The notes: a model not told the origin generated them from the letters alone. Shown: positions 38,101 to 51,044, counted from the stretch's first letter. The stretch: DNA of 64,000 bases from Rallus limicola (GCA_022605955.1 JAKCOZ010000005.1:8258501-8322500), one strand, 5' to 3'. A program made the numbers and translations.

Positions 38101-41100
38101 TTGGAGCTGGCTAATGTAGCTGCCCCCTCCTGCTAAGCAGCATATTTCTGCCAGTGTCTGACCATGTTTTTCTACCCCATCTCCTTCTGCTCTGCATAAT
38201 CTGTCAATATTGGGTTTCCTTTCATTAGATTTACGTCTCTCTAACATCTATTCTTCCTCATTGATGTTTCCTGCCTTTTACCACTGCTTTTGTCAGTGGT
38301 TTGGTTAGTTTCAAACTGGAGTTGTTAGGGTGGTATCTAAAAGTAATTAATTTGTTTAATCATCTTTGTTCTTTGGGTAATATTTTCAGGGGAAATGTAA
38401 TATTCCCTTAATTTTAGATCTTTTTTTTTTTCCTTCCTTCAGGCATAGGCTCCTAAAAGCATGCATGTAACATAGATGCTTCATTTACTCCTGCAAATAT
38501 GCAAAGAATATGTCTATGTGCAATAGGCATCTCTAAGGGCATGGCTGAATACAAGACAGGAAAAAATCGATGATAAAGCTGATATAAATTCCTTATTAAG
38601 AATTTCAACACCTACTGATGTGTCTGAGTCTCCTTTGCACCCTTGTGAATTTAAGAGCCTGGGACATACAATTATTCACAAATGCAATTGACATGTATGT
38701 GCACAAATAGTACAGCAGATTTTGAAATGGCAATCTGAGGTTGTTATGGCTGTTAGTCAAAATCTGACAGCAAAGGGGAGATTTTTGTTTAAATAGGGGG
38801 ATTCAGAATATGACTCAGAGAGAAATCATGCAGGGTACTGAAACTTCACAAAAACCCCCTAGAAAAACACATTGTTGTCTGGAAAACCTAGACACCCGAG
38901 GGCAAGATCTGCAAAATCTGCACCATCTGAATCATATATCCTTCCTTTTACCTGCAGACTGTGGATCAAGTAAGTGATGTCTGCAGTGAAACACCAAGTA
39001 GCAGACAGGGAAAGGGGGGAGTCAATGCCTAAACTTCCATCGGCCTCAGAGAGACTAAGCTTTCCTCTGCGCAGCTTTAGTCTCTGGTTTTCACATCTAG
39101 GTGTAAATCTGGCTTTGGGCTATGATGCACACTTCTGCCAGATGTGGTTAGTGTTAATCACATATTATTTGGATCAATATAGATCTCTGTTTAATGCATG
39201 TAGCAATTGCTCACTGCTCTGTGTATTCTCTAACTCTTTGTATTTAATAATATCAGTTATAAAAACCAATTTTTACCCAGGTCACAAACCCCTTTACTCC
39301 CCAGAACCCCTCTATTAGTGGTAATGTAAAGTCCTACAGCTCATAAAACATAACATAAAATATTGTAGTCCTTACCTGGTTTTAGTGTCCTAATAATCCC
39401 ACTGATTTCACTATTTGTGGGAATTTTCATATCACGTTGTTTAGTATTAACTGGGTATCTATACCTGGACAAACCAGTAGTGGAACAAAAGCATCAAATA
39501 TTTGAGATGTACATCTGTACATCTCCAGGAAAGGCTCTGTCTCCCTGCCCACACACACAAGGATATGTATGTATATATATATATGTCTCTCCATCCCAGC
39601 CCTCAAATCAGAATTGTGTAGTTCTTATTGCAAAAACTTACGCAGCATGGCGATATTGCAATCAAATATACGCTCAAACATGTTGCAGGAGGTAGCAGCA
39701 ATTTATAGCCACATCAAATGCCACGGCTTTGTCTTCCCTAAGAAGTATTTCTCACACCAGAAAATGTAATTGCTGTTCCACTGTGGTTTCCTGAAACACT
39801 TCGGCAAAATGAAGCAACCTATCAATACTGTATCTATCACAGATGAGACATCTACAAATACGGATCAGTGTAATCTGGTCATTGATTTTAGGATTCTCAG
39901 TCCTCCAAGGACTGTGACAAATCTGTACATTGTCCCTGAGTGATGTGGTTTGGTTTTGGATCTCTGACTTCACTGAGGAAAGCTTACAGAAGTTAATGTA
40001 AGCTGAATGAGCACCACTGCTGCCCAGCTGAGGCGGCTCAGGAACATGTGTGGGTCCTTCAAAATCCAACTGTGGTGCACAGCACTAATTAACAGCCAGA
40101 TACACGCACTGAGCACAGACAGAGCACAGGCAGACCAACATCATTTCCTTGTTTAGCACAAGAAAGTAACAGTTTCAATATTTCCAAACAGTCCTGCCTG
40201 GCCCCCAAACATGCTTTGTTCCACTCATATTGTACAAGCACTGGTGCCATTCATGACAGGGTTCGATGAGCTGGTGATGTGAAGGAAGCCGCTGACTGTC
40301 AGTGCCAATCAGTAAAGCTTGTTTGTAAAATGGATGCAAACCTTACAGGAAATATACTGTCCTGCTGTACCTTCCTCTGGAGTCCATACATGTGGCCTTA
40401 CCCCTCTGAGACACTTGCCCCGCGACAGATCATATACAGAGAAATGTGTCCTTGTAACAAAAACATTGTCTTTCTGAGAGGCCCATAAAATCAAGGGGCT
40501 GTGCCTATAGGTGTGTAAATGCACACACACACAGAGTCCTCCAAACGGACACGTCTACACGGTGGTTTACATAACCAAATTTCAAGGCAATGCAAATGAT
40601 TACAAGAAATGTACTGCAACTTGTTGGCTCGGGACAACCAAATGATTTGCTAAAGAGAGCAGGGAAAAGTTCCTAACAACATCCCCATTTTCTTGATTCT
40701 ACACCTATCAGAAAAGGGGACAATGCATGAAGGTTTCAGTTCAGAAACGTTCAGGTTTCAGTTAATCTTTGGGATATAACACACACACAGAAGAGGTGTT
40801 TGGGTGCTACACTGAAAAGCTGTGTGGCAGCTATACCCTGAAATCACTAGGAATTCCCACAAGTACCCTGGACGTTGTCCCCAGGCACATTTTGGAATGT
40901 TACCGTCATTCCAAACACCACAGCAGCTTCAAGTTTCTCCCACTTACTCTAAGGCTAATGTATCGATACCAATTCTTTCTTTACCCAAATCATCACCTAT
41001 TCTCAAATTTAAAGGGAAGAAACATGCTGGCAGAGGTGCAGAACCAGCAGTTTTCCATACTCCACATAAAGTCTGCAATATCTGATGTGCTACTGGTGAG

Positions 41101-42300
41101 GTTGCTACCACTGAGCAAGGTATACCTCAAATACAATGCCTAACATAAAAGTCTAGTGGGGTCTTAACACCAAAACATTACAACTTAAAAGCACAACATT
41201 GCTATGTCCAGGAAAGTAATTGCCAGTGCTTTTTGAAAGTGTTAAATTTGCTTCTGTTCTGCTTGGAGAGAGTATTTTTCTCACTCCCTGTTTGCTACAG
41301 TGATCGAGACAATCTGTCTTTAAAACCAGAGAAAAATTGCAATATTCCATCTTTAGGCATATTTAAAAACACGGCTTCACAAAGTGCACGGCAGCCTGAC
41401 AGAAGGATTTTCCGGTCACTTAGACGAACCTGCAGAGCTGGGTTTTGCCACCGTGAATCATACGGACGTTCCTGACTCATGACCCTCCGCAGACAACAGC
41501 AGCTCAGAGAAATTCCAAAGAACACGCTCCTCTGCACCGAAAAAGGCTGACATTATAGCATCTACTCTACACCTCTGAAACTGCTAGTTTATGCAACATC
41601 ATTACTGCATGAAATACGATTCACACGTGAATAGCGATGGGGGCTGTGAGATACGCTGTTACAGGCGCAGACTCCTCTGCATCCTTCATTTGTTGTCTGC
41701 TTTCAATCCCTACCCAACATGCTGCGCAGACCCCCAGACCCAGGTAAATTCAGATATAAGACTGCACGTTCTCCATGCCAAATAGCTATAAGGATGCTCA
41801 TTTTTCAAGAAAAAGTTCAATTTTAGACGATAATGGGGAAAAAAAATGTGCTTAGTATTGATCATGCAAGAAGAATGAAAATAAGACCTGCGGTATTCGG
41901 TCATCGATATAAGCACCACGATGCACTGTGCACGCTGTGATTTCAGCCTAGAGACCATATCACGTGGACCTGGGAGTTCGTCCATCACATCAGCAATCTT
42001 TGGATCAGACCTGTGAAAGCCAGAGCTGTAGATACGGCTTTAACCTTATGTCTGGTGAGTCTTGCAACTCAAAGGAAAGCATGCCTCACTTGCTTCCCTG
42101 CTATGTAAACAAGTACAGACCACGTCACCAAAAAGGGTCTGAGATTTGCCCAGCAGAGCAGGGAAACATCTGTAGTCTTTCACATATTTCACAAAGAAAC
42201 ATTTGTCCGGTAGCACACTGCATCATTTCTGAATGGCGGCACACGGGGCCATAGGCAGAGCAATCGTATCACAAAGAAACAAAGTATTACCAAAATCTAG
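32126..42300. other. Intergenic flank without recognised genes
   Basis: No gene is supported. Frames around 33.8-34.6 kb and 34.8-35.5 kb sit in GC-balanced DNA and overlap on both strands without domains. Simple tracts include an A-run at 32,863-32,876, a T-run at 36,097-36,110 and a short AT dinucleotide run near 39,571-39,584. A small cluster of CpGs at 36,979-37,053 is listed separately. Confidence 0.5.
36979..37053. promoter_or_regulatory. Isolated CpG cluster in AT-rich desert
   Basis: Nine CpG dinucleotides fall within about 75 bases, flanked on both sides by AT-rich DNA almost free of CpG. Methylated avian desert DNA normally loses CpG, so this suggests local protection, conservation or a recent origin. 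There is no open frame of note. Confidence 0.35.
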
Positions 42301-42660
42301 AGCCTATTTCTGTATCTTCCATATATAATATAAAAACATTCTATATATGGAATTATTCAAATCTATTTATATTCTACATAGAAGATAAAATTATATATCG
42401 ATTCTATATAGAATCTAATATACTGTATGCATATAAACCATAAATATATAGAATATTAATGTATTTAAGTATTCTATATCCAATCTGATTTAAAAGCATT
42501 ATTGCAATTTGAGGCAAAAGTTTTTGTCTGCTGATATGCAAAGACATAGAAAACGTTTCAATATATAAACAGTATGAGCTTTTCAGGAGGATCTACAATC
42601 TTATATGGTTGTATTACATACATAGGTTTTACTGGATAATATATGTAATTTTTGCAGTAA
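42300..42660. repeat. AT-rich palindromic low-complexity region
   Basis: Dense TATATA/TTCTATAT-type sequence with many self-complementary words, including the perfect palindrome ATTCTATATAGAAT at 42,401-42,414. Related pieces such as TTCTATATATGGAA and TATAGAATATT flank it. It is low-complexity AT-rich DNA with cruciform potential and holds no gene. Confidence 0.7.
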
Positions 42661-44559
42661 CATAAATTTTTAAACCTGAAATTATTCTGCATTCCTGATA
42701 CGGAATTTTGCCATCAGGGTCACTTTTAGAAAGCAGGAAATGCTAGCAAAATGCAGGGCTAAAATTTGAACAAATAGGGGAGTTTCATTTTAAAATGAAA
42801 TGAGAGTGTAGGAGCAGTAATGTCTCGCGCATTATATCTGCGTGGCCATACCTTCTGACACTTGGCAATCATAAATTACAGTATTACTGGAAACCCAGAG
42901 TCAGCTGATTAAGAGGCATTTGAAGAGGTCTGTCCAAATAACTACCTTCCTGACACGAGGCCCCAAGGAGCCACGAGGAGCTGTTCATGTTTCACCACCG
43001 CACGCACGATGAAGTCTGGAAATTGGTGGGAAAGCGGGTTAGACACTCACAGGGGTTAGCGCTCCTCAGAAGGAAAGAAACACATGTGACACTATTAACA
43101 GAGGGTGTGTGAACGTGTGAATGTATAGCTGAGGTCGGGTGCGAGGGGTGTGCGTGCGTGCTAATTTGTCTTCAGTTTGTGCTGTGGCGTTTTACGGGGC
43201 TGAAAGCAGCTGGGCCAGGTCCTGGAGCGCTCAGCTGAGCAGAGGCAGGCTGGAAATCACTCCTGAGATGGGACGGGAAGGGCATGGCCTCTTGTGTCTG
43301 TGTGGGTGAGAGGGAAGCCAGAGATGGGATATGACCCCGTGTGCATTTAGCCTGAGCAATCAGGAAGCCCATGCCCCGCTCCCACAGTCAGCAAGGTCTA
43401 GGGCGATGCAGGTGCGAGCATCCACAGGCAAAAAGGGGAAACTCCGAGTAGCCTCACACCCAAAGTCTTCTGTGTCCAATTTCACCTTCAAGAGACACTG
43501 AAGGCAGCACAGACAGTGTTTAAGCTTGAAGGGGAGACAGCCTCACCTCCCCATGTCAAGGCACTGGCCAGATTTTTGTTGTGCATTTCCCACAGAGGTG
43601 GAGCTGGGAGAGGGGAAGACGAAACATCCCAACTTAATTTCTTTTTAATGGTCTGATGGAGCGTCTGACATGTGAATCCTCGCTGTCCCTGCTCTCCAGC
43701 TCAACTTCAATGACTGCCTTTAACAAACAGCCTCCCCCAGATGGGGAAATTCTGTTACCTTGCCCAAACCTGCTCAAATACTTTGAGCTCCCATTTACAC
43801 ATTTAGTACAGGATTTTTGGCAGAACGCGGGAGAGGTGCATACTTTGAACTGGAGGCAGACTTGAAAGCAGCCCCTTGATCATCAGTGATGCCTTTATCC
43901 ACTGAACCAGAACTGGGTTTCGTAAACCCATACACCCATAATTTCTTGATCTCCTCTCTATGTGCCAGCCAGCCTCTGCAGACCAGGTCAATTTAAAGGA
44001 GTCCCTATGCCTGTGTCCCTGCAGCCCTGCAATATGCATTATAAGTAGTTTATCCAGAGCCATCAGTGACCACAGATTAGTGGGGCGATATTCCCTCTGG
44101 AAATCTTTGAGCCTGCGCTGCCTTTCCCTCATTACAGAGGCTATCGGGTCTGCATTGCTTTGCATCCGCTCACCGAGGGGGCTTTACATTAACTCCACTT
44201 GGGCTTTTGGAGTTTTGCCTCTCAGCGTATTGTCGGCAAAAGGCGATGCTCATTTCCAGCGCTGGCAGGGAAGGGGAGCCCTGCCACGGTGGCTGGGTGG
44301 CCGGGTGTCCCCAGGCCAGGGCTGGCTCCTGGGGCAGGGTGGGCTCTGGACGAGCGCACTTTTTGCAAGGGCTTTGCTCCTTGCGCTTTCTGCCCAGTGC
44401 GCAAGTTCTAACTGGAAATTAAAAGCCTGTGCCCTCCTTGTCTTCGGGGGTAAATTTCAGAGGCTCCAGCGCTCGATAATTAACAAGTTCTGTCATCCCC
44501 CTCGCTGTTGCACTAGCTGTGGTATTTTTAAAGCTTTTTATTAAAAATTAATTTCTTTA

Positions 44560-44990
44560 TTTTGTTGGAGACCCATCACTCGGTCACGTGGCTCCCTGTC
44601 ATGTTTCTATCCTTCCTACTCATATTCGAGTTATGCCATCAAGCTAATATATTGTGACTGCTCTTCTCTCTTGTGACAAAGCCTTGCAGCTGCCTCCAAA
44701 TCAATAGATGTCAAAGAAATATGAAAACAATCATGACAGAGAACTTAAATCCTGGCTAGAGTCTGCATAATAAAAAATGTGCTTCTGTTCTCAAGGCAGC
44801 GGATTAATTTATCCTAAAGTTTAGTCAAATTTTATTCCAGTACCTTTTTCCCAGCAGATAGAGCTACATCTGTTGGGTTTGTAATGTAATTTGTAATTAC
44901 TGCCCTTCATGTGGTCCAATGCCTTGAACCATCTTTAATTAAAAGCATAATTAAGGGAAGATCTAAAGGAAGACAATTACCAGATGGTCT
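44560..44990. promoter_or_regulatory. Candidate enhancer upstream of the CpG-island cluster
   Basis: A repeat-free stretch with TCACGTG (E-box-like, about 44,584), several TAATTA/AATTAA homeodomain-like words, ACAAAG SOX/TCF-like words and a terminal TTTAATTAAAAGCATAATTAAGG block. The texture resembles deeply conserved enhancers of developmental genes. Conservation was not tested. Confidence 0.3.
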
Positions 44991-45383
44991 TTTTTTTAGA
45001 AACAGTTAGTTGCATTGAGGATGTATCCTGGTCCATTTCTGACTTGGATTAAAAGGCAGGCTGCCTCCCACACAATCTGTGAGGCGAGAGGTCGAAAAGG
45101 GGCTCGGGCATCCTGGGCAGCGCCATGGCTGATAACTGTGAGGGAGGGTGGAGGGAACAGGAGGGGGGCGGTGGAGGAGGACCTTGGGGCAGAGGGTCAC
45201 ATTTCCTGGGGCAGGTGAACCCCGATGCTCTCCTCCAACCCAAACCTCTGGAAAAATGTACCCCAGACAACCTCTCCACCACTGGAGACCCCTAAACCTT
45301 CTAGGAAAAAAAATTCCAGGTCAAAATAGTAAGTAATAGTAATAATAGTAATAAATAGTTATAGTGGTTGTTAAAATAGTAGA

Positions 45384-45442
<59 letters not shown>
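45384..45442. repeat. (AAT)n microsatellite
   Basis: About nineteen uninterrupted AAT/ATA units over 59 bases. A minus-strand open frame reads it as poly-leucine, which is an artefact of the repeat. Confidence 0.97.
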
Positions 45443-46129
45443 TGAAGGAGGGACTGATCCCCAGAGCAATTTCCAAAAATTAATTATCACCACTGCCCTG
45501 GGTGGGACTGACCCTGATGGAGGGGACTGTGCCTGCCCAGCCCTTGCTATTCGCAGCCTCAGAGGGGTTTCTGCTAACCCCCTCTCAGGCTGCAGGGCAG
45601 GGGCATCTCCTCTGCTAAACAGCTGCAGTAGCCACCCCATTAGCCTCACTGGGGTTAGTTTTGGGGTCCTTCCTTGCCTCTTAGGGTTCTCTCCTTTCAG
45701 AGAGCTTCCCCCCCACCCCCCCCCCCCCAACCTTCACACCTGGAAGTTTCAGGGAAGACCATTGTTAAAAAAGAAGGGCAGGAAGGTATGGGAAATAACC
45801 CTGAAAAATATGAATAATGCAATGAAATATAGAATTATGTGTGAGCACAAAATTTCTAGGGGAAGCTGGGCATAAAAAAAAAGGAAACCTCGAGCAGTGG
45901 TGTAATGTAAATTAAATTTTTGCTGTATTACTAAGATTTCATTATTTGACTGTTCCTACTCAAAGTAAGACAGCAATGAATTGTAATCATTTCAATTATC
46001 TTCAAGATAGTTTCTTTAGGACACAAGTTGTCAAAGATAAAAAAGTACATTCTTGCTGCTCCATGGGTCCATTTTCCAGACGGTTTGTCGTTCTTGCTGC
46101 ATGATTTAGTCGGGGCTTTTTTGCATACT

Positions 46130-46560
46130 CCGGCTCTCCCACACGCCGTCCGCGGGGGCGCCGACCCGCTCCCTCCCTGCGCGGAGCGGCCGCGCAGGGC
46201 TCCGCACCCGCGGAGGCGACGGGGCTGACCCTGCCCCAGCGCCCGCTCCGTCGCCGTCCTCTTTAATTAACTTCGCACAACAGGTTTTTAGTTGGGTGGG
46301 GTTTACCTCCCACACCCACTCTCCCCCCTTTATTTTTGCTGCTCTCCCTCGCCCACCCCCTTCCCCGGAATATTTCCTGGCCCGTTACTCTGATAAAGAA
46401 ATAGATGCGGGGCGGCCCCGCACCCCTCCCGGCCGCGGGCTCCCGGGCAGGATCCGTCCCCGTCCCCGTCCCCGTCCCCGTAGCCCTGCCAGTGCTGTTT
46501 TCTCCCCGCTGATACCGGTTGATCTGCAAGCGGGAGCTGCTCTCCACCGGGCAGGCGCTT
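46130..46560. promoter_or_regulatory. CpG island 1 (left edge of cluster)
   Basis: First abrupt rise in GC and CpG density after 46 kb of AT-rich flank. It contains a short tandem CCGTCC-type repeat at 46,454-46,480. The island is followed by TTTAAGCGCAAACC and an AT-rich spacer. It may be a promoter of a non-coding transcript or a Polycomb-type island of the downstream gene. No exon boundary is certain. Confidence 0.6.
46454..46480. repeat. (CCGTCC)n short tandem repeat
   Basis: Four to five tandem CCGTCC-type units inside CpG island 1. On the minus strand a frame reads it as Gly-Thr or Gly-Asp dipeptides, which is a repeat artefact. Confidence 0.85.
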
Positions 46561-46792
46561 AGGTCTCTTTAAGCGCAAACCAAATAACATTTAAATGCCT
46601 TTTTACTGCCGAGGCATTATTTATTTAAGTGGCCGTCGGAAATCACAGCAACGCGGGTCCCCGTTCCTCCCGGAATATTGTCCTTGCCGGTTTATTAGAG
46701 CGATCGGTTTAAAAGAGGCTCTTTCCGAATAAAAGGGCGCGTTTCTCCCCTTTATTCATATCGAGGGAGTCCCAGGCCTTTACTACATTAAA

Positions 46793-46863
46793 AAAAGCTT
46801 CAAAAGGACAATTCGCCATCCACAGATATTATATTTGTGAAATGTCCTTTTGTCGAAGCTTTT
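46793..46863. other. Imperfect 18-bp inverted repeat in AT-rich spacer
   Basis: The left arm AAAAGCTTCAAAAGGACA (46,793-46,810) pairs with TGTCCTTTT and GAAGCTTTT at 46,843-46,863. There is one 3-base bulge (GTC) on the right arm and a 32-base loop. It lies in a repeat-free AT-rich stretch between CpG islands 1 and 2 that resembles a conserved non-coding element. A hairpin RNA is possible, but the long loop argues against a typical microRNA precursor. Confidence 0.6.
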
Positions 46864-47032
46864 AACACCTTCTTATAACGAATCATTTGTTCTTTTCTTT
46901 TTAATTTTGATAGACAATTAGCCATCAAATATACACCAGTTGACTGTAACCGAGCATTAAACTAGCCTTTATTTAACGCTAATTTAGCATAGCTGCTTTG
47001 TTTAACTTTGCCATACAAGAACCAGGTTTTGT

Positions 47033-47035
<3 letters not shown>

Positions 47036-47064
<29 letters not shown>
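47036..47064. repeat. Poly(A) tract
   Basis: An uninterrupted run of 29 A residues followed by A-rich G-interrupted sequence. No LINE or processed-pseudogene body precedes it, so it looks like a simple tract rather than a retrotransposon tail. Confidence 0.95.
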
Positions 47065-47066
<2 letters not shown>

Positions 47067-47539
47067 AAAGAAAAAGAAGGTGTAATTTTATGTAGGGCTT
47101 CATTTCTTTTGGCCCTCTACACAGCAAGCCCTCTCCTCTTTGTAACCCATTCTGCTGGGCAGAAACACCATTTCGGAGTGCCTAGCACCTGGAGTCTGGA
47201 AAAAATTAGCATTGATATAGATTTAGTTGAAATGTAATCTCTTAAATCTGTCCAAGATTCGGGGAGATAATTACACTTTCACTGAATTGCCAGGGGTCAG
47301 CGTCTCTGTGGACCTGAGGAGTTGATTTACTAACAATAGTGTTACATAAAAAATGGTGTTTGAGATTATAATGTTAATAGATGCAGTCACTGGGGAAAGC
47401 AGGCAGGCTACAACTAATTCGGTGGAACTTGGTTTGTGCTTTACAAGGATTCAAATCACTTGCAGCATTTAATTTAGAGGAATGAGTTTGGCAGTAATTA
47501 TAGCAAATGGAAAGGTCGCCTAAGAATATTAGTTATTTT

Positions 47540-48930
47540 TTCCCAAGTTGGGACTCGGGGTTTCGGGGGGAAGGTCCTTTTTATCTGCCCCGGGCGGTGG
47601 CCGGGACAGCCGCGTTGCTGCAGCCCTGCACTTGGTACCGCTCGTCACCTCGGACCCAGCAGAAATCCGCTCAGACAAAAGAAACGGGGATGGAAAAATA
47701 TTTGTATAAGCGCTGCAGTTGCCCCTCGAGTGGGACCCGACGGTTTTCAGGGAGAGTCGGGATTTCTTTCTGCTCCCGGAGGATGCTGGCCCAGGCGGCC
47801 AGCTATTCCCCCCTTCCCCCGCCCTGGCCCGGCCAGAATGCTCCGGGTCCGCAGCTCCTCGGGCAAAGCGCACCCCGTCCTGACTGAAGATGCTCAGCTG
47901 TTTCGCTGGCATTTTGTGAGGTCGCGACATGAGCGGACTGGGGCGGGGGGCTCGGGTCTGTGCCCCGGTGAGCCCGCTCCCGCCTGCCAGCACACCGGGA
48001 AGGGCAGACCTTGCCCAGAGGCGACCCGGCGGGGACGGGATGGCCCAAACCCGGACCCACGTCGCCGGCCCCAGCCCCGGCAGGGCACGCTGCCTATTTG
48101 GGCAGCCTGGAAAACCCATCACAAACCCAAGCCCTTGTGCTAGGATGCCCATACCCCCCACCTCACCCCTCGTGGGATGCCCCCTCTTCGGCAGGACCGC
48201 GGCCTTTCCCCGCTGGGACCCTCGGGCCGGGCTGGGGAGAGCCCGATCGTGGGTCATCGTGGGGAGGCGAGGGACGGGGCCGCCCTCGGGGGAGAGGAGC
48301 TAGTGCCGGTTGTGGGTTCCATCCCCGGCCCTGGTTCCCCCAGGGGCGTCCCGTAGAGGCTACCTCCCTCCCCGCTCCCGGACGGGCCCCAGCAGACCCG
48401 GCGGGCGGGTGAGGCGGAGACCCCTGCCCGGCCCGGGTCCCTGCCGGGAGCCCAGCGCTGGCCTCGCCGTGCGGGTGCGGCCGGGCGCGGAGGAGATCGG
48501 CTACCCGCCTGCGCTTCATCCATCCCCCGCCGCCAACAGCCGCCGGGAGCCATAAATTCAAATCAATTACCCGCGGGACACACCGCTGCCGGCCGCGTTT
48601 TGCAGCCCGGGCTGAGCGGGCGGTGGTTCACGACCGGGGAGGTCGGCACGCCGCGAGGTGATGCGCTACCTGCGTCGGACCCCCCACCTCCGCGCCCCTC
48701 CGCGCAGCGGCCGGGCGGAGGACAAAGGCGGGAGGGAGCGGCCCCAGCCGGCTCGTCCGCCGCCCGGCCCCTCTGCCCCGGGAGAGCGGTCCTCGGGGTG
48801 AGGGGCGACGGGGCGGCTCCCGAGGCGGCTGCGGGGCGTCGTCCCCGGGTCCGTGGCTCCGGTGAGCGCCGGCAACCGGGGTAGCGCCGGCGCCGCAGCC
48901 TCCTGCGGCCCCCCGACGCCCTCCGTCCCT
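47540..48930. promoter_or_regulatory. CpG island 2
   Basis: A long GC-rich, CpG-dense block. Overlapping open frames on both strands (for example 47,529-48,257 minus, 242 codons, and 48,011-48,412 plus) are rich in Pro, Gly, Arg and Ala, as expected from stop-poor GC-rich DNA, and none has a domain. The island likely marks a promoter or Polycomb domain. Its right edge at about 48,940 is sharp, passing into AT-rich, possibly conserved sequence. Confidence 0.65.
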
Positions 48931-48949
48931 GCCTGTTTATGTTTTAAGT

Positions 48950-50000
48950 CCACACGATCTTATATGTAACAGCAATATATATGTTAATTGAAAACTTCTG
49001 AATTTAAAAAGGTTGTGACAAGTTATAATTTGTCTTGTCAATGTCTGGAATCCTTGTTTAGCTCTTTAGTTGTGTCTGCTGTTCGTGCCTGTCAGATAAC
49101 AGCTTGCCTAACACGCTGCCTTCCTCTCTTATGGCACGGAAATGACAAATGTGCTGTTTTATCCATACAATTTATTTCATTATTGTTGCCAGCACGAAGC
49201 ATCACAATCAATCATAAGGAAGTCCAGTTGGCAGGTGTCAATCTTGGTATGTTTTTGTACGTCTCAGTCTATATTTAATCCAATTACAAGGGTCATGGAG
49301 TAAGTGCAAATCCCCTTGTTACAACTCACATCTTATTCAAGATTTAAAGTAAAAAGTCAACTTGATCACATGGGCGCTTTGGGGGACCTCCGATACCTTT
49401 TGATATGTCGTGGGCCCCCCCTTCCCAAATTATGCAGAGATAGCGTTTTATTAAAGAGTTATCGCGGGTCGGTTAGGGTTTGGGGATTTTTTTTCCCTGA
49501 GTGTTTGTGTGCAAATGAAGTATCTTGTTATTTTGCTAAAGAAGAGGGAGGCTTTAATGATGGGAGATCTTTCCGCTCATTGCCCTTTCAAATACAATTG
49601 TAGATCGAACTCAGCCTTGTCACGTTGAGGAAAAGTGAATTTCTAACATCCAGGACGTGCCTGTCGACTTTCAGCGAATTGCATCCAATCACCCCCAGGG
49701 AATTCAGCTAATGTCTCAGTCTAAACCGGGATGAGGGGAGAAAAACAAATCAAACATTGTCCGGAGTCACGCTTATTATGAAAATGTTTTAAAGGATAGA
49801 GAAGGGAAATAATTCAAGACAGCCCAGAATAAAGTTTTAGACAAATTAATAGCATTAGGAGTCCTCGGGAGAGAAAAAAAAATAAATAGAAAGCCCAGCT
49901 ACAAAGTTAAGGTATTAAGAAATGATTTATAGTTATACGTTTCCTTTTTTAAGCAAGAAGACTTTTTTTCTTGATTTTTTTTTATGAGAAAAGAAGGTTA
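48950..50000. promoter_or_regulatory. AT-rich spacer with candidate conserved elements
   Basis: Repeat-free spacer between CpG islands, with TCAATCAATCA, TAATCCAATTACA and GATAAC-type motifs around 49,080-49,300. The abrupt change in composition relative to both islands, and the absence of repeats, suggest regulatory DNA. This is inference only. Confidence 0.3.
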
Positions 50001-50499
50001 CTGCATTGAAAATAATAGTCTTCTTACACAGCCGGCTACGGTGGGATTCTTCACGAAGGGAAATGCTATCTTTCTGCTAAATTTCTATCTTTGCGACGCT
50101 TCAGTTCGCAGAAGTTTCTCGCAGCATCCTAAATTAAACACACACACGCACGCACACCCCCAACCCCCAAGCACACACTCCCGCACACTAATCCCGCTTG
50201 TTACAACAAGTTCGCAGCTCGCTGGGGCTCAGACAACGGAGCGCCCCGTGTCAGCCGGCTCAGCCCGCGCTTGGCCAAAGCTCAGGAGAAGGCGAGGTGC
50301 AACCGTTTACCAGGTCGCAGGAGAACCTCGCAGGCTGCCATCCGCGCAGCGAGCGGGGAGCTCTCAGACCTTTATATGGCAACACGCAAAAAGCCGTTTC
50401 AAGAATAACTCAGGTATTTTTTATTCGAAGAGATGGAGCTGCTCAGTTCCTATCAGACTGCGAGGGGGCTGAACCGACAGGACGAGAGGGTTTGAAGAA

Positions 50500-50540
50500 A
50501 AAAGAAAGAAAAAAAAAAAAAAAAAGAGAGAAAGAAAATG
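50500..50540. repeat. A-rich purine tract
   Basis: A-runs with scattered G (GAAAAAAGAAAGAAAAAAAAAAAAAAAA...), a low-complexity purine tract in the spacer between islands 2 and 3. Confidence 0.85.
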
Positions 50541-50984
50541 CTAAACCAAAACAAGAGCAAAATTACATTTCTGCACCAAGGTTTAAATGCAATCCTGGGG
50601 GCAAAAGAGAAATGTTAGACAAGCAAATATACGTGTGGGGGGAGTAAAAAGAAAGCATTTAAAAACACATACCTTGGACAAGGGCAAAATATCCCAGCTA
50701 AAATGCTAGCCAAGTGCATCTTTCCTTGAAAGCCCAAATCACGTTTCTATCGCAATATTTTTCCTGTTCTAGAGAGTTTCCTTTGGTTTTTACCGTTTAT
50801 TGTAGCTAGTCTTGGACCCTGCAGCCTGTGCAATGCCACGGTAAACAAATTGTTCTGATGTGCTTATTATTATTGCTCAAGTTCTGCTTGGATAGAGAAT
50901 TAAAGCTCATTATTACAGTGTGTGTTGAGAATTGCTCAATCTATGTGAACACGGGGGTTTGGGGCTTCCGCGGGAAAGGGAAAA

Positions 50985-51044
50985 AAAAAACTAAAACCGA
51001 AAAAAAAAACCCCAACCAAAAACCCCAACCCAACCACAACTTCC
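50985..51044. repeat. A-run/CCCAACC low-complexity tract
   Basis: A-runs punctuated by CCCC and CCAACC blocks (AAAAAACCCCAACC, then AAAAACCCCAACCC, then AACCACAAC). It is one of several such tracts in the window and lies directly upstream of CpG island 3. Confidence 0.85.

Larger units (their letters stand above)
42661..46129. other. Proximal flank, no gene recognised
   Basis: No gene is supported. The frame at 43,960-44,544 (194 codons, plus) and its minus-strand partners have no recognisable domain. The 44,560-45,000 part is repeat-free and AT-rich with homeodomain-like motifs and is listed as a candidate enhancer. A trinucleotide microsatellite lies at 45,384-45,442 and a C-run at 45,716-45,728. 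Confidence 0.45.

Noticed and set aside
43960..44544. 194-codon plus-strand open frame
   Set aside because: No domain, and three to four competing frames over the GC-rich part.
45384..45442. Poly-leucine protein on the minus strand (45,371-45,730)
   Set aside because: The leucine run is the AAT microsatellite read in one frame.
47036..47064. Poly(A) tail of a retroposed gene
   Set aside because: No gene-like or LINE sequence precedes it and no target duplication is visible.
47529..48257. 242-codon minus-strand open frame in CpG island 2
   Set aside because: Stop-poor GC-rich sequence yields long Pro/Gly/Arg/Ala frames on both strands; no protein signature.
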